Shown here in pieces: positions 22,613 through 35,555 of a DNA stretch of 64,000 nucleotides (positions are counted from its first letter, which is position 1; every line of letters begins with the position of its first letter). Under the pieces are notes generated by a model. The model was not told where the DNA came from. It ran no database searches and was given only the letters and a program-made list of their open reading frames with translations. This DNA comes from Takifugu bimaculatus (lineage: Eukaryota > Chordata > Actinopteri > Tetraodontiformes > Tetraodontidae): NCBI GenBank assembly GCA_004026145.2, contig CP034985.2, forward strand, positions 10,925,424 to 10,989,423, given 5' to 3'. A program made the position numbers and the translations under genes.

Positions 22613-25008
22613 AAAAACACAGCAGTGGCAGCAAAACTACTGATTGACAGGTGATTACTCATGTAGTACCAGGGGGAGCCGTGTGGGGGCGCTGTTGCTC
22701 TTCCTACGCTTGGCTCCAGCTGACGCGCACATAAACAGCTGACGCCAGTCCAAAACACTCTCCAGCTGAAGGGTTTTGTGTTGTTTGTTTGTTTTCTTTT
22801 CTGTACATTTATGCTATGGGGATTAGCGCCGTGCTTGAACATGTCCATAGGTCTGCAGCTAATGTGAATACTGAGACGTTCCTGTCACCAGTGAACAAGA
22901 AGAGGCACGTCTGACTCTAACCTAAAGAGCTCTCCCTCTTTCACAAGTGTTGTAGGTGGACGGTGTGAACTCATCTATGATATATTACAGCTTTATTCTG
23001 ATCATAATAAGGCAAAGATCAAGATATATTCTCAATAATAAGCGTTATCTTTGACCCAGGATCTAAATAATGCTTTTGTCGTCTTTTTAAAAAAAAATTC
23101 ACATCATTGGTGCGTGCGAGGCTGGTCCCAGTTGGTCCTCATGGGAGTCCGGGACTGTTCTGGATCGGCTCCAGGTGAGTTTTCTCAAAGCCTGCACCTA
23201 ATTCAAAACCAAACATTCTGAGCTTGCGTCTGTCACGAATGTCAAACACTGCTGCTCTCATTGGGACAGGATCTTGACGAAGAGGCCGCAGCTGAATGGA
23301 GGACGTGACCTGATCTGAACTGGAGGCTGCAGATCGTGAGAAAAGACAGCGAGCAGAGCGCTCGGAATCAGACAACGACCTGGGCTGAACATGCAAATGT
23401 AAGAGGTGAGGATAAAGCAAAGGAGGGAAGGAAGAATCTGTCCTGCCACGCTGGGGGCTGAGCTGTGGTGACACGCTGCTGCAACACTGGAGGGTTCAGA
23501 GCAGGTCAGTCACACCCAGACATGCAGGAGATTAGAAACTCACCACTAGCAGAGTCAGACCTTTGTGCGCTGCCAACCACTGCCCGCGCATTAAATCCAT
23601 ACTGCTCTCATTTAGTCGGGTGGGAAGCCTGCTCCCAAACAGCGTTAGGATGTGTGAAATAAAGGGAATTAGTCAAAAGTGCAAATAGGAGAAACAACAG
23701 GGGTTCGGGAACAAGAATAGAATGTTATATATTCCCCTTGTTTATCTTTCCTCAGTTAATTATTAGAACAAAGCTCATTAGCAGCAGGCATCAGAGGATT
23801 TCTGTGAAAGAACGCAGTTCAGCGGCAAGAATTCCGTCATTATGCTTCCCTTTTGTCCTCTCGGGAGTAAAGTGTAAACCGAACTAACTTTTTTGTGTGT
23901 GTGTGGGGAGGGGTTCGTTCACAAAGTGCCCGATTGTTGCATTAGCGAGCGCCGTGGCCTCCGGCGTCCTGCAACATTCCTGCTGCATTACATGGAGCAA
24001 AGTCCACAGAAGGGCAGCAAAGATAAGGAGGGTTAGCCAGGTAACGCCTGCGGGATAAAGCGGGCCGCACGCAGGCGGCGGCGCCATTCATCAGTCGTGA
24101 AGCACATCTGGGGTGATCCCTTTGGTCCACTTCAGCCGGGTTTTCCTTGTTCCCTCAGCGCCGTTACAGATGACACGTATGTGAGAACCTGGCTGATATC
24201 AAACTGTCCTCCAGCCAATGGCGACGTTTGCTTCGCCTCTGATGGGTTCGTGTCTCTTTAAGCCTCTGATGCCTCAGCGATGCTCTTGTGTACAAAGGGC
24301 AGAAACAACGTACATGACAGTTTGCTTCTGTGGGACCTGACAGCGTTAAAGTTAAACACGGGGGAGGGGCTGACCTGTACATTAAACAACCACCTATGGA
24401 AATCATTAGCGGAGGTAAACGTCCACCTCGGGTCTCTGTCAACGCTGACCTTTTATTGCTGCAATCCCATGAACCCAGGAGGATGCTGGGAGTCGTCACA
24501 AAGGAGCCCACATGAGGGGCCAAATGTGAGCGGTTCTAGTCTACATTGTTAGCATCGCGGCTAACCCCACATGAATGACTGATTCTCTTTTTAGAGGGGA
24601 GGATTAAAAACTATTCCCGGATCTTAAAAGAAAACAAAGCATCAATCAACACTTTGAACGCTGAAACCTGCTTTCGCTCTTGTCCAAGCCCCGGCAGCAG
24701 CGATGCTATCAGCCCCGTTACCAAACGCACCTCCGTTTCAAAGTCAGAACTTGGCCTGACGTCGGTGGAAAGTCGACGTTGACTTTTGGAAGCTGCCTAA
24801 AATTCCTGCTAATGTCAGCGTTGGCCCCTCCCGGTGGGATCGGCACCGAGCCGCGGTTCCCTCGGACCAGACGCCGCAGCGGGAGGCAGAAGAGTCACAT
24901 TCAGGTGACTAACATCCACTGTTATGTGTGCGGTTCCACGTGTGTCAAAAACACACATGATGGATGGCATCATAAGTCATTCTGCTCTGTTTTGGGCAAC
25001 AAGAGCAG

Positions 25009-25060
<52 letters not shown>

Positions 25061-26561
25061 GAGGTCGTTGATGAATAACATTGTTTTTACATTTCTTGGC
25101 GCTGGTGATGACTCACGCTTTCACCATTTCATCTCTTACGGTCGGAAGGGCGACTCTTGAGACAGCGCCGCCTCGGTGTTCCTCAGCTCCGCTCTGATGC
25201 GGACATTGTGAAGCTGCGTTCGTTTTCACGTACGCCCACGGAACGCTCAGACGCTCTGCTTTCAGTGGGGACGGGCTCCCTAGGCGCTCCGGCTGTTACC
25301 TTCACCCGCAATAAAGAAGCAAAGAAGCTGAACCGTGTCAGACTGGAGGTGGAAATTAAGCCCGTTCGGCTGATCGAGGGGCGCGGCTCCGCTTTAGCGT
25401 ATCCACGGCGCCGTGGGAAAAATGTTGACAGGTGAGGGCCTCGATTCGCCATCGTGTGCCTCTGCTCCGCTGGAGGCCGGATCAAGACGATTTGTCACAT
25501 GAACCTCTAAAAATAGGCACTTTTGGCCAACACTCCTGTCAGCGGAAGCGTCGCCGCAGGTTGGGGGTTCTAGACGAAACCCCGGGTTCAAAAAGGTCCA
25601 CAAAGGGTTCGGGGCTCTCCCCGTGCTCCTGAATGAATCGTTTTAGCGCCGCCGTTGACGACCAATTGAACTTTTGCTCTTTTTTCCAACCTAAAACAGA
25701 ACCGTGGAGCTGCAGGCGCCACCGATGTAGGTTAAACGCCGAGAGCGGGTCAGACGTACCACAGCAGGCCGGGCCTATAAACCCAAAGCTTTGTTATTTG
25801 CATACCAGCAAACAGTCGGTTAAGACTGAAAACCTCCTCTTCTCCTCGGAACATGTGCAGCTCTGTGAAACTGGGCCCGGGCTGCAGCCAGAACCATCTG
25901 TGCTGGAGGGGGGGGTCTTATTATTCTTAATGATTACTTTTCCCCCGTTTTGGCAGAGCTAAGGACAAACATCAATGCTGATTGACTTTGACTAAATGAA
26001 TTAGGTGTGGGGGGGTTTAGTCCCACTGGGCTCTCTGGATGAACCTTGCTCAGGCGTCCCCATCCGACCTCTGCTGCTATCGCCCGTTTGAACGTACAAG
26101 CCTGTTTTTTTTCTTTCTTGCACTCCACATTTTTCATTTATGAGACCACCTACTCCAGCCTCATTAGGGGGGAAACACACACAGGCTTTTAAGCAGCAGA
26201 AAACTGGACCTTGGATACATAAATGACCACAGACACATGTGCTGACAAGAGGCACGTGCAGATTTTGTTGGGATGGGGCGGGTGTCAGAGTACACCTGCC
26301 CACTTCGAATACCTGACCAGGCTTTGTTGGCTGCACCCTGCAGGAAGATTGTGTGTAGCTTTACGGGAGCCTAGAGTCTGAGTCCCAGACCAACAGGAAG
26401 AAACCAGGAGCAGGACCAGGCTCATCAGGGTGGTAGTGGTTCCGGAGGGAAAGGGGGGGGGGTGACCCCTGCTAATGGGATCTTTTACACCTGAGCTACA
26501 AAGTCCTGCAAAGTTAAGCTTCAAGCAGCCGCTAAAGCCGGAACCACAGCCACACTGTGCA
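22613..26561. other. Gene-poor interval
   Basis: No supported gene, only short overlapping ORFs. It contains a CA microsatellite (25011-25058). An AT-rich block around 23730-23800 (AGTTAATTATTAG, CTCATTAGCAG) resembles homeodomain-rich enhancers, but that is weak. Confidence 0.4.
25011..25058 (+). repeat. (CA)n microsatellite
   Basis: About 24 perfect CA units. Confidence 0.95.
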
Positions 26562-26970
26562 CAGTGGTCCCCAAACTACGGCCCGTGGGCCGGACACAGC
26601 CCGCCTCCACATGTGGTCTGGCCCCCTGAACAATACCAAAAAGCATTTTGATTTTTTTTCATATATGTGTATTTGTATTTGATAATAAAGTTGGACTTTA
26701 GAGACTGCTCATATGAGTCATTTAAGTAAGAGATTCTGCTCTGACAACCAAGCTGAACTTGGACCTGTTAAGACAGAAAGTTTATATTCTATGGACTTTT
26801 GTTCTGTGGAGAATCCAGAAAGGGTTATCTGATTGTGCTTTCTTGAAAACAATACATTTTTACGTCTCGGCACTCCTGCAATCCTCACACTTTTTCTGTT
26901 ACAAACTGACCCCGGCCCCTTATCAGAGAAGGGAATGTGGCCCTCACAGGAAAAAGTTTGATGACCCCTG
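26562..26970. mobile_element. Non-autonomous hAT-type DNA transposon remnant, about 409 bp
   Basis: The left end reads CAGTGGTCCCCAAACTACGG. The right end, read on the minus strand, begins CAGGGGTCATCAAACT. These terminal inverted repeats match at 13 of 16 positions and have the CAGxGGTC start typical of hAT elements. The ACGGCCCGTGGGCCGGAC stretch is characteristic of hAT-derived repeats in vertebrates. The interior is AT-rich with no transposase. The flanking 8-mers (ACTGTGCA and ATGTAGCA) agree at only half their positions, so the target-site duplication is decayed or the borders are slightly off. Confidence 0.72.
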
Positions 26971-27835
26971 ATGTAGCATGTTGCTAACGCCGACGCTCAC
27001 CCTGTGTGTTTGTGCAGCTGATATCTGCTGGTCAACACTCTTCAGACAGTTTCCCCTAATTTGACAAAAGGATCCTTCCACTTGATTTGTGATGCGGCAA
27101 AACTTATGTAGTTCCTCTGCTCAGATTTGGCCGTCCCACTAATTGCTGTCACGTTCCCGTCACTCGGAATGAATCACTTTTGTCGATTGTGTTCGGAATA
27201 ATGCCGGCTCACTTTTCTTCAGGGACCGGCACCGAGCCGAAGTGGCACCGGGGGGAGCGCGGGTCAAGAAACAGCAATGAACGCTAGCGAAGTTGTGCAA
27301 TCGCCCATACGAGCTACAACAACGAGCCGCGTTCATGCGAAGAAGCTGGCGGGGACGAACTCGACGCGATTGTTAGCACTCGGTGTAGAAATGATACCCC
27401 AACTGTTGCCACAGCTGCAGCTCCAGGCCCATTCAGATGTTCTGCCAAGTTCCCTGAAACAACCCAAGAAGAATTGGTGGTGAAACGTACATCCGCTTCA
27501 CGTGCGAGAGCTTTGGCTACTTACACTGGATGTCGGCCACAGGTGATTTGTGGTGAACGCAGTCAATCTACACAACAAGCACGTCAGGCAGGATTCCGCT
27601 GCATCGGTTGTCAGGTTCTGAGCTCCTGACAGTCAAATCTCTGGGTGAAGGGCAGATGGATTTACATTATGTGTTCACACCCAACTACGGATTACATTTC
27701 TGCTTTTGTGTTCACTTTTATGAGCGCTTCCATTGAACAACACGTCGACACCGACACTCGATTCAGGCTGACGTCTTAGTGGGTTTGTTTAAAAAGAGAG
27801 AGATTTTCTTAATTGGGGCAGTGAAAGTGGCGACA

Positions 27836-27905
27836 TTTTTAATCAGATTACGGGGCCGCTGTAATCAGGATTAATTCCTGTTTCTTATTAATTGCGTATT
27901 ATATT
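27836..27905. promoter_or_regulatory. Candidate conserved non-coding element with clustered TAAT cores
   Basis: TTAATCAGATTA (27839-27850), then TAATCAGGATTAATT (27862-27876), then TTATTAATTG lie within 70 bp. This is a dense set of homeodomain-type sites bounded by less structured sequence. The motifs are seen directly; conservation and function are untested. Confidence 0.28.
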
Positions 27906-30900
27906 TGGAGTTTCATTAAAGCTTTTTAACAGAAAACAAGAGAATCTCACAGGTTGGATCTGCGGGGGGGGGTGAGATTTGAGTCAAATGTGACTAAAAT
28001 GAATCAGGCAAATCAATTAATCAGGATCAACACTTTAATTCTGACAGTCATTAACAACACCCACCTTAACTATTAAGAGCCTCAACAGCCGTTGGTTCAT
28101 TAAGGGCCGACAGCAGACTGAGCTGGACGTAAACCCCCCAATATGGGGCCCGCCCTCCGTCGTTTGTCTTCATTTGTTGGGTTCTTTTGACGGGTCCGGG
28201 TGAATCATAGTTGTGCTTGTCAGCAGGTTCTGGGCTCTTGCTCAGGGCGTAAAGATCACATGTCACCCACATATGGCGTCTGGGAGGAACGCCGCCTCCC
28301 ATCGACGCGATCAGAGTGTAGATTTATGCCTGAATTGGAGCGTCCACGGCCGGCGGCGGCCTCCTCCCCCGTCCCTGCACCTGCGTGATGGAAGGCTCTC
28401 AGAGCCTCTGACCAGAGTCACCAGTTAACAGCATTAAAACAAGCCTCGGTCTGTTGCGCCACCATTAATGACACCTGAGTGCTTCACAACGGGCAGCTAG
28501 AGGTCAGCTCGCCCTCCCCGATGCATCATTCAGCCCCGGAGCTTCTCACGTCAGAGCCGGGGGGGCTGTTCCCACCACACTTATTTGTGTACTCTTCAGG
28601 GTCATTTCAGGTGAATTGATCGCTTGTTGTGGTGACACGGCCTGAACATCGTGTCAATAAAGGACACGGCCACCAACAAAGAAATTAACACGGGGTCGTG
28701 TCCTCATCGCTGGCTCGAACCCTCCCTGCTGGATCCAAAGCCCCAACAGAGGGGGGAAGGGGGGGGGGGGGCAGGAAACAATGGAATACCACAGCACACG
28801 AGCACCATTAAGAATGTGCTCTAATTTGTAGAAAGAGGCATTTTTTAATGAATCCTTGCAGCACAACAGGCCTGAGAGATGACTAAACGTGGCCGAGAGA
28901 GAAGGAGAAGCCGGTGGAGAGGCTGCGGAGCGTGAGCAGGGCGAGGAGCAGAAAGGACGGGTTAGAGACAGAAGGAGGAGGACGAGAGGACCCCGGTGGC
29001 CGCTGCTCCCACGTCCCTGCCGCACATAAGGTCGCGGCACGTGCACATCAGTGCACAGATAGCTGCGGGAATTCCACACCTATCGTTTAACAGCCGTGCG
29101 GCGGTCCGGAGATGAAGGCCAGCGCGCGGCGGTCGCGCCTGGACCCGGAATCTGGGAACCCGCAGAGTTCAGAGGAGGTGACGAGCGCCCTCAGCAGAGG
29201 GAGTCAGCTGAGGTTACGTGGAGATAATGAACAAGCAAATCTCCCAAACGGGATTGTCCGCTCTCATAAACGCCGCTACGGCGGGGCAGAGGGTGTCATA
29301 ATGAGCGTCTGATGCAAGCCGTGACTCATCTGCAGCTGTAGCTTCTGAACGCTTTTATTCCCTCCGTGGAAAAGTTCGATGTGTGACGCTTGAAAGGAAG
29401 TTTTATTTGTGCTATAAGTCCCGCTGAAAAGGGTATTGTGCTCCGAGAGACGGTTAAGCCAGCGCTGCCAACTGCTTTTATTTACCTGCAGAGAAGCTTG
29501 ACTGGCACAGTTTTGAGGCAAATTGCTCGTATCAACCGCGCACGGACTCACGCATGCAGCCGTGGCCCTGACGTGACTTTAGGTAGCAAGAAGGACAGCG
29601 GAGAACAAAGTCCTCTAATGTCCCCTGTGCATCACCATTCATAGTTCATGTTTATGGTTAACTCAAGGTTTTGCAGGTCCTTAAGCTAGATGCATGCTAG
29701 GCTATGGCTAATATGAGAGGGGAAGAAAGTGTTTCTCAAATTGTCAGTTGTCTTTTAATAAGCGTCTTCCTGGTGACAGGACGTGACCATGAACACAGAA
29801 GCTGATGTGGCAAAAACATCTGTAAATGAACAATGTTGTGGACAAGCAGTTAAACTGTAAAAACAATATTTTTCTGTAAAAACCGCCCTCACGTATCACA
29901 CCTTTGACCTCAACGCCACGTCCACCTGTGCTCCCTCCCCACAGGACGCCCTGTCTTACAGATACTGGCGCGTGATAAACTCGTTACCCTGCGCCACATT
30001 TTGAAACCGTTCAGAGATAAGATACGCAACGCGGGCCAGGTGGGAGGAAAAAGCCGCCCCAGACGGTTGCAAGGCACTGCACGATTATCCAGTAAGGACA
30101 AAGATCGATTATCAAGAAAAGTCGAATCGGAAGTCCAGAGACGGGCGTCCAAATGCTACGCTAACTGGTGGTGTTGTCAGTCCCTTTCCTCGCTTTGTTC
30201 CAGGACCAATGTCTGACCCAAGGAAGGAGAAGTTCCAGCGGCGGTCCCGGGAACCGGAACAGGCCAGATGTTCAGGCCAGCCCGCTGTGACGTGGCGCCG
30301 CTTCAGACGGTTCCTCACCCGCCCGTCGGTAGAGGATTGCATAACTAACATCAACAAACACAAAATGTACTAGCTGGATTCGGGCAAACGAGAGGGTGGC
30401 GGGCAAACAAGCACGAACAGGCAGGCACGTGCGCGGAGCGTATCGTGACCCGCTCAGAGGTCTAACCTGTTGGAGTGCTTCAAAAGGGAAATCCAGGTCA
30501 CAGTCGGCCATAAAGGCTTTTATGCTGCCTGATGATGGAAAGACTCACCTGAGATGAACTGCATCACATCGTCCTCGGCGTGGTGCTGGCGACGAGTCCG
30601 TCCTGTAATTCGATTCGTTCAAGGTTTTCCCGTGAGGTCAGGGTGGAGAATCCCAATGCTGACCCCTGAGGGATCTGAAGGATCCCAATCAGTGCGATTA
30701 TGAGGCCCATTTCCTGCGCCAGAGGTCAGAGTGCAGCTCCCGGCTCCCCCTCTCGTCTCAGAGAAGATCTTTGGCTCCCTTCCGAGGTGGTGAGGCCACC
30801 AAATGCTCCTCTCCGTCCCTAATCCCCGCAGCCTGTTTTCGTGGTAGCGGCTTGCTATTTCCGTGCCGTTGATCAGGCTTATTGCTGCTGGCTGTTTTAT

Positions 30901-33900
30901 ATCAAGCTTGGAAGCACCCCGACGGTGCTTACTGTAGTCCGATCAGAACCATTACCCAAGACCGATGTGACGCAACACCCCTACGACGTCCGTCTCCTGG
31001 AATCGGGCGAGTGGTCCGGTGTTGGGCGGCAAGTGTTTGACTGTACGTCATCGTCCAGCAAAGAAAACAGCAAATAAAAAGTGTTTTGTTCTCCCTTCAA
31101 ACCTTTGGACACTCCATATTTTTGTTTCCCCACAGATGTCCTATTTGCGTGGTCTTTTCTGGGTTCTGGTTACATATTGACAGCCCAACAACTGGGCGAC
31201 TGTTTACCCGAGGGGGGCTTGCGTGGCCGAGTCGGTATTGTTGTCGTCATTAAGAACACACAATTGCCTGTTTCTTTGAAGCTCAGCAATGAAAGCCGGT
31301 CGTAAAGTTGTTTTTGACCCAGTTTCCGCGGGTTTCTACCTGGCTGGAGAATTAAAGCGGCACCAGCGCTCCCAGTAAAACAGTTAATACCATTTAGCCT
31401 TAGAATTCAGCTTTTTTTCCCTCTCCCCCTCCCACATAATCAAAGATATATCGCTCTAGGATGACCCGATAACACGTCTCCGTGGGGTGGTCGGGAATAC
31501 GGGAACAGTCGGAGTTTTCTCCCGCTGTGGTGAATCAGTAACTGGTTCTGCACCTCCCGCTTCCTCAGCCAGCTGGCCTCGCTGCTTCTCCGAGACGGGC
31601 TCGCCTTAGGTGACCTGGGATTTACTGCGCAATCTCTGCTTCCACCCCCCCACTAGCTTCACTGAAAGCCTGCCGTTAGGTCTTTAAAAAAGGTTCTGCC
31701 TGGGCCCGGGTGGCAGCAGCTGAGCCAGAATGGAGAGTGATGTAACTGGTCCGATCACAGGCGCTCCCAGTTCTGGTGTGAATGCAACACGGGAGAAAAC
31801 TAGTCCTTGATGGGGGTTTTTGCAGGTAGGCAGCCGCTATGGCTGCATTCCTACACCTCCTCGGTGGGGGAGCGTTGCTATAACAACCGGCTCAACCCGG
31901 GATGTGCGGCGTAGCGCAGATTAGCAACCATGATCACTGAATTCTTCTCTTTCACTCCTTTCATCCTGTGACAAATGAATTTTAAAGTAAGATTGCGTAA
32001 CAGAGAGCGGAGGGGTGTGTCTCCACGGTAACGGCAGCATAGACATCCTCCGACTCCGTGTGACTGTGAGCTCTTCGGGGTTCATCTCTCCTTTGATTTT
32101 AGAAGGACGCCAAAGGTCGGCAGCGCCGGGCGACCATAGAAAGGTGATCCATTTCGATCCATTTTTAAAAGGGGAGCGCCTGTGAAAACCTGCCTTTGAG
32201 ATCAAATATGCAGCCGCAAACTAGCGACGAGGTCCGCTGACACTTCTGGAGGTTTAGTCGCTTTTGAATCTTGAGAACGGCTCCAAGAGCCGTCAGGTCC
32301 AGACTGGACCAGCTCTAAAGGAGCCCCATCAGTAACAGCAGACGGGATCATTTAGTGATTCTGAGCCGTCAGCCCGCTCGGGACTCAGCTAACAGCTTGT
32401 CTTGGTTCCACGGAGCTAAAGGTCAAGAACTTCTGGCCTGCCCTCGCGCTGGGGGAGAACCAGAAAATGACCCCGCTGCTTTTTGCTGTGAAATCCCGGC
32501 GGACGCAGCAGTGTCCCCGGGGAGGGCGAGATTCGGTTTATTGGTAAATGCAGCTCTAAGAGCGAGTTGGTGAGGAGGATTGACCCGGATAACCGATGAA
32601 CCGCTGTAACCTGCCACTGAATCTCTCCCCAGACACCGCCAAGCCACTTTTCCAGGATTTCAAGCACACTGCTGGTAATTTTGAACTGAAAGTGGGCCTT
32701 CTTATACTGGTTTTGGAACCAAGCAATAAGCTCTTGAAGCACGTTAGCTTATTTACTTAGCTGCTCTAAATCGATGAGGGGACTTCAACACTATTTAGGT
32801 CTTACCCCACTTATGCTACGTTCTAACCTAAACAGGCCTAATGGGGCTCCAGTAAATGGGAATTGACCTGGTTCTGGAGGAGCCGAGGAGCCACAGCGCG
32901 ACGCCGACAGAAGGTGCAGACGAACGCGCTGACTCTCGCCGCCGGGGCGGCGGGCTGGTCGCACAAAAGGAGCCGGTGAGCCGAGGTGATGTAGCGGTTC
33001 CAGCAGGGGCTCCATTGAACCGCAGCCGACCAGACGGATTAGCCTGAGAGGTGGCGGTTGCTTAGTAACTACAAACCTGCTCAAAATGCTCGACCGACAC
33101 AAGGGGACGGGGCTCCGTGTGGAGGACGAGCAGCCAACAAACCAGCGCTAACTCTGGATCTGCAGACGGCGCGTCGGGCGACACGTCAAGACAGTCGCCT
33201 GAGAGCGGCACGAAAAGCTGGGCAAGAATGGCTGCACGTGTGTGTGCGTGTGTGGGAGTGTGTGTGTGTGGGAGTGTGTGTGGGAGTGTTTCCTACCTGA
33301 GTGTTTGCTCAGTCTCCCTCTTGGCTGGATCTCTGCCACATTTAGTGCTTTGCTGCAGGCTCCTTCCAGCTGTTGTCCCTCCCCGCCGCCGTCCTGGTTT
33401 GACCCGCGCTCCAGCGCCAACATCCAAGCTGCGTCTGATGAGAGTCGTGGCTACGGCGAGGTGGCCGCCGACGGCGGGGTTCTCCAGATAAATACGGACC
33501 TCACATCTTGATAAGGCGTGTGTTTGTGTAAGAAGGCCTTTGACTGCAGGCGCAGGGACGTGTGTGTTTTGGCTGTTGACAGTCTTTGCTGCAGCTAATG
33601 AGATTAGGAGTATTTCTGGCCGCCCTGACCACTGGGTCACGAGGCTGAACCCGAGCTGATCTCAGAAGCCCTAATGGTTCTAGGAAAATCACTTTCCGCC
33701 CAAGAAAGTGACAGCAGCTAAAAATTCCCTGTAAGCCAACACACATGCTGTTTTTAACAGCAGCATGTGGGGAGAAATGAAACTGTCAGTCTGTGTTCCG
33801 CTTATGTAGTTACTTTTCATTCATTTAAACCAGGAACCTGCCTCAGGCGTACTGGTGTTACGTTGTCTTCAGCCACTGTTAAACAGCCACTGAAATTCAT

Positions 33901-35053
33901 TCAAACTGAGCATCTTTACTTATGGAAATGTGTCAATAAAACCAGCAGCTGCAGGGAAAATGGAGGCTAAGACGTAACCTGGTCACGTTGGCCCCCGGGT
34001 CCCCACTTGGGTCGACGGGTCAACAGGAACCTCGGAAAATCCTGATCGGTGAAGCAACTTGCAATCCGCTGTGTCCTTCTGACATTCTCTTCCTGAACAA
34101 CTGCGGAAACCAGCTGCAAAATCCAGGAATCCACGCCAACCCCCCGGCGGTGGTACCGCCAATGACCACTAGGGGGCGCGACGTCACTTTGATCAAGAGA
34201 GCTAATTAAAACAAAATTAAAAAAAGGCAAACAGAAAATGTGCTCGGGGGTGGGGGTGGGGGGGGGGGTGTCACTATAAAGTCAACAGTTCGAGTGCGGG
34301 GAAATGATGATCTGCTGCCTCTGCTGTGACTCAACTGTCTGACTCACGTCCACGTTGCGGATGAGCGTCCCCCTTCCGCCGTTCTGGTTCCCCAGGAAGG
34401 TCTTTGCTCTTCGGAGACCAGATGTGATCATGTGTTCCACCTCACCGTGCAAAAGTGGCTGACGTCAGTCGCCTGCGTGAAGCACAAACATGTTTCGCCA
34501 CTTAATCAGACGTCTGGAGGAGCAGGAGAAGAGCACGAGCGGCTCCGTCTCCTGACGCGACCTTATGACCTTCTGTCAAAGACGCTGCGCCGCTCAATCG
34601 GGTGTGGCCCGGTTCCTCACCCTTCTGGGTAAGTGGGAACCTTCTTCTGGGAAGCCAAAGGATGACTGGAGGTGGTTCACTTTCGTTCTGACAGCCAGGT
34701 GTTGCAACTGTTTAACAATCTGTCCAACAACAACAAGAGTGCAACCACAAAATGCGTCCCTGTCCCCGGTTCACCCTGTGTCCCGCTGATTCCACCTCTC
34801 TGTTCTGTTAAAAGTGTGTCAATCAAACCACAGAATGAGTTTCTGGGGGTGTTGAACACAAATACAGAGCAAAACAGCACTAAAATCAACAGTTTTGACT
34901 GATGGAATTGATCGTCCCCTCCTGCTAATCAATAAGTCATTGATTGCTGTTAAAAAGTAGCACAAATTTGCTGATTTCAGATGATTTTGTTTGTTTGTTT
35001 TTACCAGTCGTTCTAGTCGAACATCTTTCCAGAGCCAGACTCAGGGTCTCTGT

Positions 35054-35076
35054 GGGGGGGGGGGGGGGGGGGGGGG
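35054..35076 (+). repeat. Poly-G tract, 23 G
   Basis: An uninterrupted G-run about 400 bp upstream of the dio3 TATA box, at the edge of the GC-rich dio3 CpG island. Confidence 0.9.
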
Positions 35077-35451
35077 TCGTGATCATGAGTCATCCGGCTC
35101 CGGCTCCCATCGCGGTCCGCTTGCGCGCAGCGCCGCCTAGTGGCGACGCTGATCCCGGAGCAAGTGGAGGGTTGTTGTTTTGTTTTTTTCCTTTTTTCTC
35201 TCCGGACTCTGAGGTCAGAGGAAGCGCCGCTCCGCCGCCAGTCAAGTTTCCCCGACAGCTGAGCAGACCCACCCGCCGGAGCCTCCATCCGTGCGGAGCG
35301 GAGCGGAGCGGAGCCTCTCTCGCCCCGCGCCGGAGCCCGGGCCGGGCAGGAGGTAATCCCCACCATGTGAGTGGGCGGCGCGGCACCGGAGGCGTGGTGT
35401 TTATGTTTTCTTTTTTCTATTTTCGCCTCATTATTCAAAAGCCGCTGCGCG

Positions 35452-35458
35452 TATAAAA
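35452..35458 (+). promoter_or_regulatory. dio3: TATA box of dio3
   Basis: TATAAAAGG lies about 100 bp upstream of the dio3 ATG in a CpG-rich context, predicting transcription start near 35483. TATA-containing GC-rich promoters are known for mammalian DIO3. Confidence 0.75.
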
Positions 35459-35555
35459 GGGACAAGTGCGCGCCTTGGATAGTTTTCCCCCCGCTGATGG
35501 CCGGGGGTGTCTGAGCTCGCAGCCTCTCTCGTCGGCCGGGTCGCGGGGACAGAAG

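Larger units (their letters stand above)
26971..35440. other. Gene-poor interval upstream of dio3
   Basis: I find no convincing exons on either strand. Expected mammalian neighbours (DLK1, BEGAIN, WDR25, WARS1) are not recognisable. It contains GT-rich repeats (33236-33290), G-runs (28748-28771, 34250-34268) and AT-rich homeodomain-motif clusters (see 27836). Confidence 0.45.

Noticed and set aside
21515..22848. Long Trp-Met-Asp-Gly and His-Pro-Ser-Ile ORFs
   Set aside because: Translation of the GGAT/ATCC tetranucleotide array. There is no conserved sequence outside the repeat.
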